From Paenibacillus_E sp042676385 (GTDB lineage Bacteria; Bacillota; Bacilli; Paenibacillales; NBRC-103111), in the NCBI RefSeq assembly GCF_042676385.1, contig NZ_JBHTHA010000029.1, positions 44,110 to 108,109 of the forward strand: a DNA stretch of 64,000 nt. Reading direction: 5' to 3'. Below the pieces are notes generated by a model. The model was not told the DNA's origin. It saw only the letters and a list, made by a program, of their open reading frames with translations, and did not search any database. Shown here piece after piece: positions 1-7,581 of this stretch (positions are counted from its first letter, which is position 1; each line of letters starts with the position of its first letter). The translations under genes were made by a program, and so were the position numbers.

Positions 1-221
1 ACAACGCCGGTTTGCTGCAGCTGTTTCTTCCATTCCCTCTCCAGTCGCCGAATCGTCTCGGCAGAAACCGGCACGCTGACGACAGGATCGCCCGCTTTTG
101 CCGAATCGACGATGGATGTAGCCTCATGCTTCAACAGGTGGATCAGTGCATTCAGAATTTGCCCCATTTTGCCTAAAAAACGGCGAATCCCTCTTTTTCC
201 CGCATTGACGGTACCTCCCAT
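1..221 (-). CDS. Hypothetical protein, truncated by the window edge
   Basis: The N-terminal 73 or so residues of a minus-strand gene running off the left edge. The ATG at 221-219 follows an AGGAGGGCGACT leader, a strong ribosome site. The visible part has a basic N-terminus (GKRGIRRFLGKMG), a hydrophobic helix (QILNALIHLL), and a mixed-charge stretch with RRLEREWKKQLQQ that looks helical. I do not recognise the family. It follows the SPFH and ribbon-helix-helix genes on the same strand, but a terminator-like hairpin at 279-318 separates it from them, so it probably has its own promoter. The reading frame is secure; the function is unknown. Confidence 0.6.
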   Translation of the reverse strand, partial: MGGTVNAGKRGIRRFLGKMGQILNALIHLLKHEATSIVDSAKAGDPVVSVPVSAETIRRLEREWKKQLQQTGV

Positions 222-278
222 AGTCGCCCTCCTGGTAACGAAATGGTGCTTAATACCAAATATTGTGTGCTCTAAACC

Positions 279-318
279 AAAAAACCATCCAGCCGGTGAA
301 CCCGGTTGAGATGGTTTT
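279..318 (-). terminator. Terminator downstream of the ribbon-helix-helix gene
   Basis: On the minus strand AAAACCATC (289-281 arm partner at 310-318) encloses an inner ACCGG/CCGG-rich loop and is followed by a run of T (A run 279-284 on the plus strand). It ends the SPFH and RHH transcript. Confidence 0.7.
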
Positions 319-332
319 CGCACTAGCTAACA

Positions 333-536
333 TTATTGTTCGGCTTGATCAGGAGGCGGCATCACATGAGCGGCCCCTGAACCGGCCTTCGGCAGCCGGC
401 CGGCACGGTGAAGCGCCTCACGAAGCAAGTATTCAATGTGTCCGTTCACGCTGCGGAACTCGTCCTCGGCCCAGCGCTCCAGCGCTTCATAAAGTTTCGG
501 ATCGAGCCGGAGCGGGAAGTTTTTCTTTGGAGCCAT
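333..536 (-). CDS. Ribbon-helix-helix (Arc/HicB-antitoxin-like) small DNA-binding protein
   Basis: This 67-aa protein starts MAPKKNFPLRLDPKLYEAL. A beta strand with alternating residues (FPLRLDP) is followed by two helices (YEALERWAEDEFRSVNGHIEYLLREAL), the usual layout of Arc/MetJ/HicB-type RHH proteins. The tail is Pro/Gly rich with no clear fold. The ATG at 536 lies 14 nt after the SPFH stop, with an AGGA site, so the two genes are probably one transcript. RHH proteins bind DNA as dimers. No toxin partner is visible next door, and pairing with an SPFH gene suggests a local regulator more than a toxin-antitoxin module; that is inference. Confidence 0.75.
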   Translation of the reverse strand: MAPKKNFPLRLDPKLYEALERWAEDEFRSVNGHIEYLLREALHRAGRLPKAGSGAAHVMPPPDQAEQ

Positions 537-550
537 GGCGTTAAGTCCTG

Positions 551-1390
551 TCAGTACAGCGACCCGGTATTGATCACCGGACTTGCTGATCGGTCAGATA
601 CGATGGCAACAAGTAAATTGTTAATCATGGCCGCCTTCTTTTCTTCATCCAGCTGCAATCCCTCAGCTTCCAGTTGCGCAATCGCCATTTGGACCATGCC
701 GACAGCACCTTCGACGATTTTCTGACGGGCGGAGAGAATGGCGGAAGCCTGTTGACGCTGGAGCATCGCGCTGGCAATTTCCGTTGAGTAGGCAAGATGC
801 GTCAAGCGGGATTCGATAACCTCAACGCCTGCAACCGCAAGGCGCTCTTGCAGTTCAAGGCTGAGCTCTGCAGCAACTTCATCGGCATTGCCTCGAAGCG
901 AGTAGCCTTCGCCTTCATAACGGTCATACGGATATTTGCTCGCTACATGACGAAGGGCGGTTTCACTTTGAATTTCAACGAATTTATCATAATTGTCGAC
1001 TTCGAAAAGGGCTTTGTACGTATCGACGACTTTAAATACAACCACTGCTGCAATTTCAATCGGGTTTCCTTCGATATCGTTGACTTTCAGTTTAACACTG
1101 TTAAAGTTGCGTACCCGCAGGGAAATTTTCTTTCTGTTTGAAAAGGGGACAATCAACCAAAGTCCGCTATTCCGAATCGTTCCCAAATAACTGCCGAAGA
1201 ACGTAATCACTGACGCTTCATTTGGCTGTACCACTGTGATCGTAGAAACAAAGATGAATCCGACTACGACTAGAATGACGCCAAGAGTAATGAATTGTTG
1301 GATAAGCAAATAAACGCCAATTCCTACACCTACGATAAATAAAAGTAAACCAAGAAATCCGTTTAATGACCAAGGCTTCGTCTCTTTCAT
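551..1390 (-). CDS. SPFH/Band 7 (prohibitin-stomatin) membrane protein
   Basis: A 279-aa protein with two N-terminal membrane segments (about residues 10-30 and 34-50: FLGLLLFIVGVGIGVYLL and LGVILVVVGFIFV), then a cytoplasmic Band 7 domain from about residue 52 (TVVQPNEASVITFFGSYLGT) to 200 (VEVIESRLTHLAYS), and an Ala/Gln/Glu-rich coiled-coil C-terminus (IASAMLQRQQASAILSARQKIVEGA). SPFH proteins oligomerise on membranes and organise microdomains. The ATG at 1390 follows AGAGGATG. It is first in a minus-strand pair with the RHH gene. The family is clear; the exact role is not. Confidence 0.9.
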   Translation of the reverse strand: MKETKPWSLNGFLGLLLFIVGVGIGVYLLIQQFITLGVILVVVGFIFVSTITVVQPNEASVITFFGSYLGTIRNSGLWLIVPFSNRKKISLRVRNFNSVKLKVNDIEGNPIEIAAVVVFKVVDTYKALFEVDNYDKFVEIQSETALRHVASKYPYDRYEGEGYSLRGNADEVAAELSLELQERLAVAGVEVIESRLTHLAYSTEIASAMLQRQQASAILSARQKIVEGAVGMVQMAIAQLEAEGLQLDEEKKAAMINNLLVAIVSDRSASPVINTGSLY

Positions 1391-1502
1391 AACAACAACA
1401 TCCTCTCAAAGAAAATAAATATTGATTTGATATTTATATGATATCACTTTTTACTTTTTATGTAAATAGACCCGTGAGCCGCCATGATTTCCTCTGCAAT
1501 TC

Positions 1503-1531
1503 TTGACACTGTTTTGCAGGCATGCTATAAG
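1503..1531 (+). promoter_or_regulatory. Sigma-A promoter of the thioredoxin-like gene
   Basis: TTGACA (1503-1508), a 17-bp spacer and TATAAG (1526-1531) with an extended TG motif at 1523-1524. The -10 covers the upstream in-frame GTG at 1531, which rules that GTG out as the start. Confidence 0.8.
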
Positions 1532-1563
1532 TGAGTAAATTCTCATGCTGTGAGGTGCTGGAT

Positions 1564-1908
1564 ATGCGCAAAGTATCGAATGAACAAGACTTTCAAGATC
1601 AAATTGTGCAATCTCAGATGACTGTGGCCGTTTTTAAAGCGACATGGTGCAAAGATTGCCACTATATTGAACCTTTTATGCCGGATATCGAAAAAGCTTA
1701 CGCGGACCGCATCACTTTCATTGAATTAGACCGTGATGAAGTTCCGGATCTCTGCGAGCAGCTAAACATTCTAGGCATACCAAGCTTCATCGCCTTCCGG
1801 GAAGGCAAAGAGCTTGTCCGCTTCGTCAGCAAGCTTCGCAAGACACGCGAAGAAATCGAGCAGTTCCTGGACAGAGCCGTTGAAGTATCCAATGCTTTAG
1901 CCAAATAA
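1564..1908 (+). CDS. Thioredoxin-family protein (CxxC motif WCKDC)
   Basis: A 114-aa single-domain thioredoxin fold. The active site is WCKDC near residues 28-32 (ATWCKDCHYIEP), and the cis-proline loop is GIPSFIAF. The KD dipeptide between the cysteines differs from the GP of TrxA at 24.76 kb, so redox potential and partners probably differ. The start is the ATG at 1564, behind GAGGTG at 1552-1557; the earlier GTG at 1531 lies in the promoter. No signal peptide is visible, so it should be cytoplasmic. The gene has its own promoter and a UUCG-loop terminator and stands alone. Confidence 0.85.
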   Translation: MRKVSNEQDFQDQIVQSQMTVAVFKATWCKDCHYIEPFMPDIEKAYADRITFIELDRDEVPDLCEQLNILGIPSFIAFREGKELVRFVSKLRKTREEIEQFLDRAVEVSNALAK

Positions 1909-1938
1909 CGATAATCCAGCTTAATAGATTCTCTCTCC

Positions 1939-1966
1939 AGCGACCCTTCGGGGTCGCTCTCTTTTT
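1939..1966 (+). terminator. Intrinsic terminator with UUCG tetraloop
   Basis: Perfect 8-bp stem AGCGACCC (1939-1946) and GGGTCGCT (1951-1958), loop TTCG, followed by CTCTTTTT. Confidence 0.9.
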
Positions 1967-2151
1967 GTAAAATATGGATTCATTTGCTTATATGGGGGAT
2001 ATTATCTTAGAATTCGGACAATCTGCGGTGTCGGAGCTTTGTAACAATTGCGAATGGATTTGCCAAACATTTAAAGCTATAATTGATACGGAAAGAGCAG
2101 ATTTCGACATGTTTGTTTATAAAGAAGTCACACATAAAAGTAGGTGCGGTC

Positions 2152-3054
2152 ATGCAAAAATTAATACAGCGATTAGCGAATTTGTCGGCGATTGGCATGT
2201 TTCTCATTCTCATCATGGGCGCGCTGGTCACGAAGACCGAAGCAGGCAGAGGGTGCGGCGACGACTGGCCGCTGTGCAACGGGAAATTTGTCCCGGCTTA
2301 TACGATTTCATCCTTTATTGAATATAGCCATCGATTAGTAGTCGGTATCGTAACGCTGATTCTGGTCGTTACCTTTTATCTTGTGTTCCGCTATGTAAAG
2401 CGTGCCGATGCCAAATGGTTTATTACCGGCACTGTGCTTATGACTCTCATTCAAGCGGTTATGGGGGCTATGGCCGTTGTTTGGCCGCAGTCATCGCTAG
2501 TCCTTGCACTTCATTTTGGTCTATCGCTGCTGGCTTTCGCTTTCGCACTTTTGCTCGCGCTAGTTTTCACGCCATGGGGGGAGTACCCGAGAGACCGCAA
2601 AATTCAAACGGGCTTTAAAGCGTGGGTATGGATTACGACCATATACAGTTACGTTGTCGTATATCTTGGAGCTTTTGTGCGTCATACGGTTTCGTCGGGA
2701 GGCTGCTCCGGATGGCCGCTCTGCAACGGTCAGGTGATTCCGGAACTGAGCGGAGCAACGGGAATCGTATTTACGCACCGGATCGCTGCGATGCTGTTAT
2801 TCTTCTGTATTCTGTTCTTGTATCTCCAAGCCAAGCGGCATTATCCGTCTTCCGACCGGTTGGTGACCGGGAGCAAGTGGGCACTGATCTTCGTCATTCT
2901 GCAAGTGTTCAGCGGCGCGGTGGTGACTTGGTCCATGGGAAGCGACCTGGGCTATTTGTTTGCCGGAATGATCCATGCCGTCATAGTCGCCTGTATGTTT
3001 GGATTTTTATGTTATTTATGCGTATTGACTTTATATGACCGCAAAGCCTTCTAA
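2152..3054 (+). CDS. ctaA: Heme A synthase (CtaA/COX15)
   Basis: A 300-aa membrane protein that oxidises heme O to heme A for aa3-type oxidases. It has eight hydrophobic segments in two homologous halves. Each half carries the extracellular cysteine pair motif (RGCGDDWPLCNG near residue 35; GGCSGWPLCNG near 190) and heme-ligand histidines (YSHRLVVG, FTHRIAAM). The start is the ATG at 2152 with AGGTG at 2142-2146; an upstream in-frame ATG at 2083 would add 23 unlikely residues. No ctaB or oxidase gene is adjacent. A terminator overlaps the stop codon. Confidence 0.95.
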   Translation: MQKLIQRLANLSAIGMFLILIMGALVTKTEAGRGCGDDWPLCNGKFVPAYTISSFIEYSHRLVVGIVTLILVVTFYLVFRYVKRADAKWFITGTVLMTLIQAVMGAMAVVWPQSSLVLALHFGLSLLAFAFALLLALVFTPWGEYPRDRKIQTGFKAWVWITTIYSYVVVYLGAFVRHTVSSGGCSGWPLCNGQVIPELSGATGIVFTHRIAAMLLFFCILFLYLQAKRHYPSSDRLVTGSKWALIFVILQVFSGAVVTWSMGSDLGYLFAGMIHAVIVACMFGFLCYLCVLTLYDRKAF

Positions 3055-3067
3055 AAGAAGGCTCTTT
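3045..3067 (+). terminator. Terminator overlapping the ctaA stop codon
   Basis: AGCCTTCT (3045-3052) pairs with AGAAGGCT (3056-3063) around the TAA stop, followed by CTTTCTT. The last ctaA codons form the 5' arm. Confidence 0.75.
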
Positions 3068-3132
3068 CTTCATCTAGCATCTTATTTCATTGATTTAGAT
3101 CCAGATTCCTATACTCAAAGGTGGAACAATAA

Positions 3133-4896
3133 ATGGTACCCACGAATTTACGAGCTTTTCTTGAAATATTACGCCGTGAAAAGCAATTAATCGAAATATC
3201 TGCGCCTGTCGATCCTTATCTGGAGTTGGCTGAAATTCATCGCCGCGTTATCGACGATCAAGGTCCTGCGCTGTTATTCACCAATGTCAAAGGCAGTGCT
3301 TTCCCTGTCGTCACGAATTTGTTCGGCACAACACGCCGAGTCGACCTGGCGTTCGGTCCGAAGCCGGAACAGTTTATGAAAGCGGTTGTTAACGCGACCA
3401 GCACGCTGATGCCTCCAACGCCTAAGGCTCTGTGGGGCGAGCGCGATCTCATCCTCGACCTGTTGAAGGTCGGAACAAAACGCGTACAGCCAAGCCAAGC
3501 GCCTATTCTAGGCGCTATTAACCGCGACAACCCGCTTGCCGGTATGCCGGTCCTGACAAGCTGGCAGGAGGACGGAGGCCCGTTTGTCACGCTGCCGCTC
3601 GTGTATACCGAGCATCCTGATGGCGGCCATCATAACCTGGGCATGTACCGCATGCAGGTTTATGATGACCGGACTACGGGGATGCACTGGCAAATCCATA
3701 AAGGCGGCGGCTTCCATTACCACGAAGCCGAGAAGCTGGGCCAGGCGCTGCCCGTCACCGTGTTCCTCGGCGGGCCGCCTGCGCTCATCGCCTCGGCGAT
3801 TGCGCCGGTGCCCGAGCACTTGCCCGAGCTGATGCTCGCATCGCTCATCCTCGGGCAGAAGCTCCCCATGGTGGACAACCCCCATGGGGGGCACCGCCTT
3901 GTGGCCGAGGCGGAGTTCGCGATATGCGGCTCCGTCCCGCCGCATCTGAGACGCCCCGAAGGGCCGTTCGGCGACCACTTCGGGTATTACTCGCTTATCC
4001 ATGATTTCCCCGTATTCAACGTGAATCATGTCTGGCACCGAAGAGACGCGATCTATCCGGCGACGATCGTCGGCAAACCCCGCCAAGAGGATTACTTCCT
4101 CGGCGAGTTCCTGCAAAGACTGCTCGAGCCCGCGTTCCCGATGGCGATGCCAGGGGTCAAAGACCTGTGGACGTATGCAGAGACCGGGTTCCACCCGCTC
4201 GCAGCTGCCGTCGTCCGTGAAAGCTATAGCCGTGAAGCGCTCGGCACGGCGTTCCGGATTCTCGGAGAAGGCCAGTTGTCGCTGACCAAATTCCTTGTCG
4301 TGACGGACCAGCCGGTCGTTCTGGCGAACTTCACCCAGCTGCTAGAAACCGTACTGGAACGATTCGATCCGCATCGAGATCTGTTCATATTCAATAAAAC
4401 ATCGCATGATACGCTTGACTATACAGGCGGCAAGCTCAACCACGGCAGCAAAGCCGTCCTGCTCGGCACGGGCGATCCCGTACGCGAGCTGCCGAGAGCA
4501 TACACCGCCGGCGAGCTGCCGGAGATTCACGATATCGCCGTCTATTGCGGCGGTTGTCTGCTCGTGTCCGGCGCAGCTTATGCTGCGGAGCCTGAGCTGC
4601 CGCAGCGACTGCTGGCGAATGCCGCAAACCGCCTGACCGAATGGCCGCTCGTCATTCTTGTTGACGATGCCAGCGGCATTGCGCACGACCAGACCCAATT
4701 CCTGTGGACGGTATTCACGCGCTTCAACCCTGCGACAGATATGTATGCGCAGTCGAGCGTCAATCGTCATCATATCTCTTATGAGCTTCCGATCGTCATT
4801 GATGCCCGCATGAAGCCGGGTTATCCGGATGAGTTGTTCCCGCGCGAAGATATCGTAGAGCTTGTGGATTCGCGATGGAAGGAATATTTCGCATGA
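3133..4896 (+). CDS. UbiD-family decarboxylase, probably menaquinone (futalosine route)
   Basis: A 587-aa UbiD-type decarboxylase that would use prenylated FMN. The family's active-site region is present (RPEGPFGDHFGYYS near residue 276), with the metal- and cofactor-binding segment near 190 (HWQIHKGGGFHYHEA). In futalosine-route organisms a UbiD/UbiX pair decarboxylates the 1,4-dihydroxy-6-naphthoate intermediate, and mqnE lies at 12.0 kb in this window, which supports that role. No UbiX-type flavin prenyltransferase is seen here, so it must be elsewhere. The ATG at 3133 follows AAAGGTGG. Its last 4 nt overlap the transporter start (ATGA). An aromatic-acid decarboxylase is the alternative. 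Confidence 0.88.
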   Translation: MVPTNLRAFLEILRREKQLIEISAPVDPYLELAEIHRRVIDDQGPALLFTNVKGSAFPVVTNLFGTTRRVDLAFGPKPEQFMKAVVNATSTLMPPTPKALWGERDLILDLLKVGTKRVQPSQAPILGAINRDNPLAGMPVLTSWQEDGGPFVTLPLVYTEHPDGGHHNLGMYRMQVYDDRTTGMHWQIHKGGGFHYHEAEKLGQALPVTVFLGGPPALIASAIAPVPEHLPELMLASLILGQKLPMVDNPHGGHRLVAEAEFAICGSVPPHLRRPEGPFGDHFGYYSLIHDFPVFNVNHVWHRRDAIYPATIVGKPRQEDYFLGEFLQRLLEPAFPMAMPGVKDLWTYAETGFHPLAAAVVRESYSREALGTAFRILGEGQLSLTKFLVVTDQPVVLANFTQLLETVLERFDPHRDLFIFNKTSHDTLDYTGGKLNHGSKAVLLGTGDPVRELPRAYTAGELPEIHDIAVYCGGCLLVSGAAYAAEPELPQRLLANAANRLTEWPLVILVDDASGIAHDQTQFLWTVFTRFNPATDMYAQSSVNRHHISYELPIVIDARMKPGYPDELFPREDIVELVDSRWKEYFA

Positions 4897-5849
4897 GTTC
4901 GGACCGGTTAAGCAAATTATTCCCGCATTTGGGTTTCGTTCTCGTCTATGTACTTTGGGGGATCAACCTGACCTCGATGAAAATCGGGGGCAGGGAGTGG
5001 GATCCCCTTGTTTTTAACGGCTTGCGTTTTGCGAGTATGATTCCCCTGCTGTGGGTCTATACTTACTTCTATTATCGCTCGCGCACGATGAAGCTTCATA
5101 TTGCCTATCGCGATCTAATGCTGGTTTGCAGTTTGGGCATACTTAACGCGGTTGGCATGGAGGCGATGCTGCAATATGCGCTGCAATTCTCCAACTCGGC
5201 GAATGGCGCAGTCCTGGGGCGTGGCTTTATGCCTGTCATCACCGTCGTTATCGCCTTGCTGGCTCGGCAAGTGAAGCTGACATGGCGCATCTTCGTGGGC
5301 ATTCCGCTCGCACTGCTTAGTGTGATTATCATTGTATCGGGCGGGGCCAATGGCTTTCATCTTGGTGCGGACACGATGAGAGGAGATATCCTGTTACTGA
5401 TGCGCAGTGTGATGGGGGCGATTTATCTCATCGGGATGAACCGGCTCGTCCTTCGCTACCCGCTGCCGCTTCTGATTTCACTGGAGATGACGGCTGGCGC
5501 ATTATCCTTGCTGCCTTTCGTGTTATGGCGGGCGGATGCCGCCTATTTTGCAGCCATATCAGCAACAGGATGGATGAGCCTGATCTATACCTCACTTATG
5601 GCAACGGCGCTCGGCTTCTCGATTCACAACTGGAGCCTTGCGCGTCTCGGTCCTTTCAAATCTTCCGCGTATGGCTATTTACTGCCCGTTACTGCAGCTA
5701 TTGCAGGGTATTTTATCTTGCATGAATCGATATCGCTTTATCAATGTATAGGTGGCGCCGGCGTTCTAACCGCTATGTATTTGGTGCAGCGGGACCGGAC
5801 CCAAACGGTGAAGAAAACTGCATTAAACGAACAGACTGCAACGTTATAG
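4893..5849 (+). CDS. EamA/DMT-family transporter
   Basis: A 318-aa integral membrane protein with about ten hydrophobic helices in two EamA repeats, typical of drug/metabolite transporters (YVLWGINLTSMKIGG at the N-terminus, GFSIHNWSLARLGPFKSSAYGYLLPV in the second repeat). The start is the ATG at 4893, translationally coupled to the decarboxylase stop, behind GGAAGGAA; a longer reading from 4875 has no ribosome site. The substrate cannot be read from sequence. Coupling to a UbiD-type enzyme suggests, but does not prove, export or uptake of a related aromatic metabolite. Confidence 0.88.
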   Translation: MSSDRLSKLFPHLGFVLVYVLWGINLTSMKIGGREWDPLVFNGLRFASMIPLLWVYTYFYYRSRTMKLHIAYRDLMLVCSLGILNAVGMEAMLQYALQFSNSANGAVLGRGFMPVITVVIALLARQVKLTWRIFVGIPLALLSVIIIVSGGANGFHLGADTMRGDILLLMRSVMGAIYLIGMNRLVLRYPLPLLISLEMTAGALSLLPFVLWRADAAYFAAISATGWMSLIYTSLMATALGFSIHNWSLARLGPFKSSAYGYLLPVTAAIAGYFILHESISLYQCIGGAGVLTAMYLVQRDRTQTVKKTALNEQTATL

Positions 5850-5879
5850 CCGTCATCTTTTCAGAAGGGGGTGTGACCC

Positions 5880-6590
5880 ATGCTGCGCATCTTGTTTAAC
5901 GAGCCTAAACGAAAGGATAGCGGTTTACTGCTTGAAGCAGTTAATGCGGTGAGAAGCTATATCCGGTCGTTAGAAGCGAATGAGCGAACGCATCAGACTT
6001 CAGCTTATAAGCGACACCATCGGCTCGCGATCTGGAGCAAAGGGTTTCTCGACGCCCTTGATGAGCTGGAGCAAAGCAAGTATTGCTGCGAGCGTTATGC
6101 GGAACATATAAGCAAAGCTTTTCTGGAGGAAATGAATCCGCTCGAACTGGAAGACTATCATCGTTTTGTTTATTTTTATAAAAATGCCTTTATCCGTCTA
6201 TTTTCGATCCTCGACAAGTTGGGGACCTTTATGAACGATTTGTTTGAAATGAAGACGGAAACCGTGAAATCCCGTTTTTCATATTTTACCGTGCTTCGTC
6301 GTATGCATGAGCACCATATCCACGGTCCTCTTGAGCATCAGCTCTACAATTTGAAAATGGATTATAAAGCTCCCCTCGACCGGCTGCGCAACCAGCGGAA
6401 TATGGAAATTCATTATATTAACGCTGAGATGTTGGATGACCTGATGCAACAAGAGCCAGTGCCGGGCGAACACATTCATGTTGAAAATGTAAGATCGAAT
6501 ATTAACGATCTGCAGGAGGGATTTGACATGGTATGCCGAACCTTAACAGTAGCTTTTAGTTACATTACGGCAAGCGATGCAAAGGGGTAA
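5880..6590 (+). CDS. Cthe_2314-like HEPN-domain protein
   Basis: A 236-aa all-helical protein, rich in His, Tyr, Arg and Glu, with no membrane segment. It resembles the Cthe_2314 HEPN group of Firmicutes. The motif RNMEIH (about residues 178-183), an R-x4-H arrangement, matches the HEPN ribonuclease signature R-x4-6-H, so RNA cleavage is possible but unproven. The ATG at 5880 follows AAGGGGGTG. It lies 30 nt after the transporter gene and 7 nt before the SDR gene, inside a probable operon. No antitoxin-like partner (such as MNT) is adjacent. Confidence 0.7.
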   Translation: MLRILFNEPKRKDSGLLLEAVNAVRSYIRSLEANERTHQTSAYKRHHRLAIWSKGFLDALDELEQSKYCCERYAEHISKAFLEEMNPLELEDYHRFVYFYKNAFIRLFSILDKLGTFMNDLFEMKTETVKSRFSYFTVLRRMHEHHIHGPLEHQLYNLKMDYKAPLDRLRNQRNMEIHYINAEMLDDLMQQEPVPGEHIHVENVRSNINDLQEGFDMVCRTLTVAFSYITASDAKG

Positions 6591-6597
6591 GAGGAAC

Positions 6598-7389
6598 ATG
6601 GATTTGAGAGGCCGAACGGTTCTGATTACAGGAAGCGCCAAAGGTTTGGGGAAAATGACGGCGATCAGGCTCGCGAATCAAGGTTGCCATGTCGCGGTCA
6701 ATTATGTCAACAGTGAAGCGGAAGCGTCACTGCTGGTCAAGCAATTGGAACAGCTCGGCGTTCGGAGTATGGCTGTGCAAGGCGATGTAGCCAAGCGGGA
6801 GGACATCGTCCGGATGGTGGATGAGACGAACGCAGGGCTTGGGCCCATTGATATTCTCGTCAACAACGCCGGACCTTTTTTCAGAGAACGACGTTTTTTT
6901 GCCGACTATCAAATGGATGAGATCGAATATTTGACACGCGGTAATTTGCTTGGTGTAATGGAACTCGACCATCTGGTTCTGCCGATGATGAGAGAGCGTC
7001 GGTGGGGCCGTATCATCCACTTTGGCTTTGGAAAAGCTGCTGAGGCGAGGGGATGGACGCATCGTGCTGTTTATGCAGCTGCCAAGGTAGGACTTGTTTC
7101 TTTCACCAAGACATTGGCTGAGGAAGAAGCGGCTAATGGCATTACAGTCAATATGATTTGCCCTGGAGATATTCGCGGCCGCAACAAGGAGCGTACGATG
7201 GAGGAAGCACGTCAGGAAGCTGACGGGGAAACGCCGGTAGGACGCCCTGGAACGGGCGAAGATGTGGCAAGGGTGATTGGCTTCCTATGTTTGCCAGAAT
7301 CTGATTTTATTACGGGAAATATAATGGACATTTCCGGGGGCTTGGATCCGATTCAAACATTGCCGGTACTTAAGCAGCGCAAAGATTAA
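6598..7389 (+). CDS. Short-chain dehydrogenase/reductase with altered catalytic serine
   Basis: A 263-aa Rossmann-fold SDR. The cofactor motif TGSAKGLG is at residues 13-20, NNAG near 91 and YAAAK near 158. The serine normally 13 residues before the catalytic Tyr is a lysine here (segment IIHFGFGKAAEARG), so the classical Ser-Tyr-Lys triad is incomplete. The C-terminus has the usual SDITGNIMDISGG-type ending (SDFITGNIMDISGG). The start is the ATG at 6598 behind AAGAGGA; an ATG at 6577 overlaps the HEPN gene and lacks a site. Substrate unknown. It is last in the UbiD-EamA-HEPN-SDR series. Confidence 0.88.
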   Translation: MDLRGRTVLITGSAKGLGKMTAIRLANQGCHVAVNYVNSEAEASLLVKQLEQLGVRSMAVQGDVAKREDIVRMVDETNAGLGPIDILVNNAGPFFRERRFFADYQMDEIEYLTRGNLLGVMELDHLVLPMMRERRWGRIIHFGFGKAAEARGWTHRAVYAAAKVGLVSFTKTLAEEEAANGITVNMICPGDIRGRNKERTMEEARQEADGETPVGRPGTGEDVARVIGFLCLPESDFITGNIMDISGGLDPIQTLPVLKQRKD

Positions 7390-7398
7390 TTCAGTTTC

Positions 7399-7427
7399 TT
7401 GAAAATTTTGGAATTACCCATTAGAAT
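7399..7427 (+). promoter_or_regulatory. Promoter of the ZTP-riboswitch transcript
   Basis: TTGAAA (7399-7404), 17-bp spacer, TAGAAT (7422-7427), placing the start of transcription just before the riboswitch. Confidence 0.6.
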
Positions 7428-7443
7428 GAAAATAATCCGTATA

Positions 7444-7516
7444 TGATGTGTAACTGGCGTAAACATGGAGCATAACCATGGGGAAGCACATCGTTCATAA
7501 GCCGTACGCCTGGGCA
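7444..7516 (+). promoter_or_regulatory. ZTP (pfl/ZMP-ZTP) riboswitch aptamer
   Basis: Shows the layout of the pfl motif: P1 arm GATGTG (7445-7450) followed by TAACTGGCG, hairpin CATGG-N7-CCATG (7464-7480), GGGAAGCACATC closing P1, then the signature segment GCCGTACGCCTGGGCA (7501-7516). The last block and the ACTGGCG block form the conserved pseudoknot and ligand pocket in known ZTP riboswitches, which sense ZMP/ZTP (AICAR nucleotides that build up when 10-formyl-THF is short). A terminator follows at once, as expected for an ON switch. The recognition is by eye. Confidence 0.88.
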
Positions 7517-7547
7517 AGCGTTTGATCATTGATCAGATGCTTTTTTT
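7517..7547 (+). terminator. Expression-platform terminator of the ZTP riboswitch
   Basis: 11-bp stem AGCGTTTGATC (7517-7527) with GATCAGATGCT (7531-7541), loop ATT, then seven T. It begins directly at the 3' end of the aptamer, so ligand binding can compete with it. Confidence 0.85.
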
Positions 7548-7581
7548 GTTTGACCCACATCCCATAAGGCAGGTGTTTCTA

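Noticed and set aside
333..536. Toxin-antitoxin module
   Set aside because: The RHH protein could be an antitoxin, but no toxin-like gene is next to it in the window.
1531..1563. GTG start for the thioredoxin-like protein
   Set aside because: It overlaps the -10 element; the ATG at 1564 has a proper ribosome site.
2060..2083. ctaA promoter TTGCCA and TATAAT
   Set aside because: The elements are only 12 bp apart, too close for a standard promoter; the TATAAT may still be a -10 with another -35.
3508..4194. Long antisense frame opposite the UbiD-type gene
   Set aside because: It is a GC-driven shadow of a well-supported gene with no start signal; similar antisense frames at 15622-16059, 16942-17682, 26263-26964 and 35367-36491 were dropped for the same reason.
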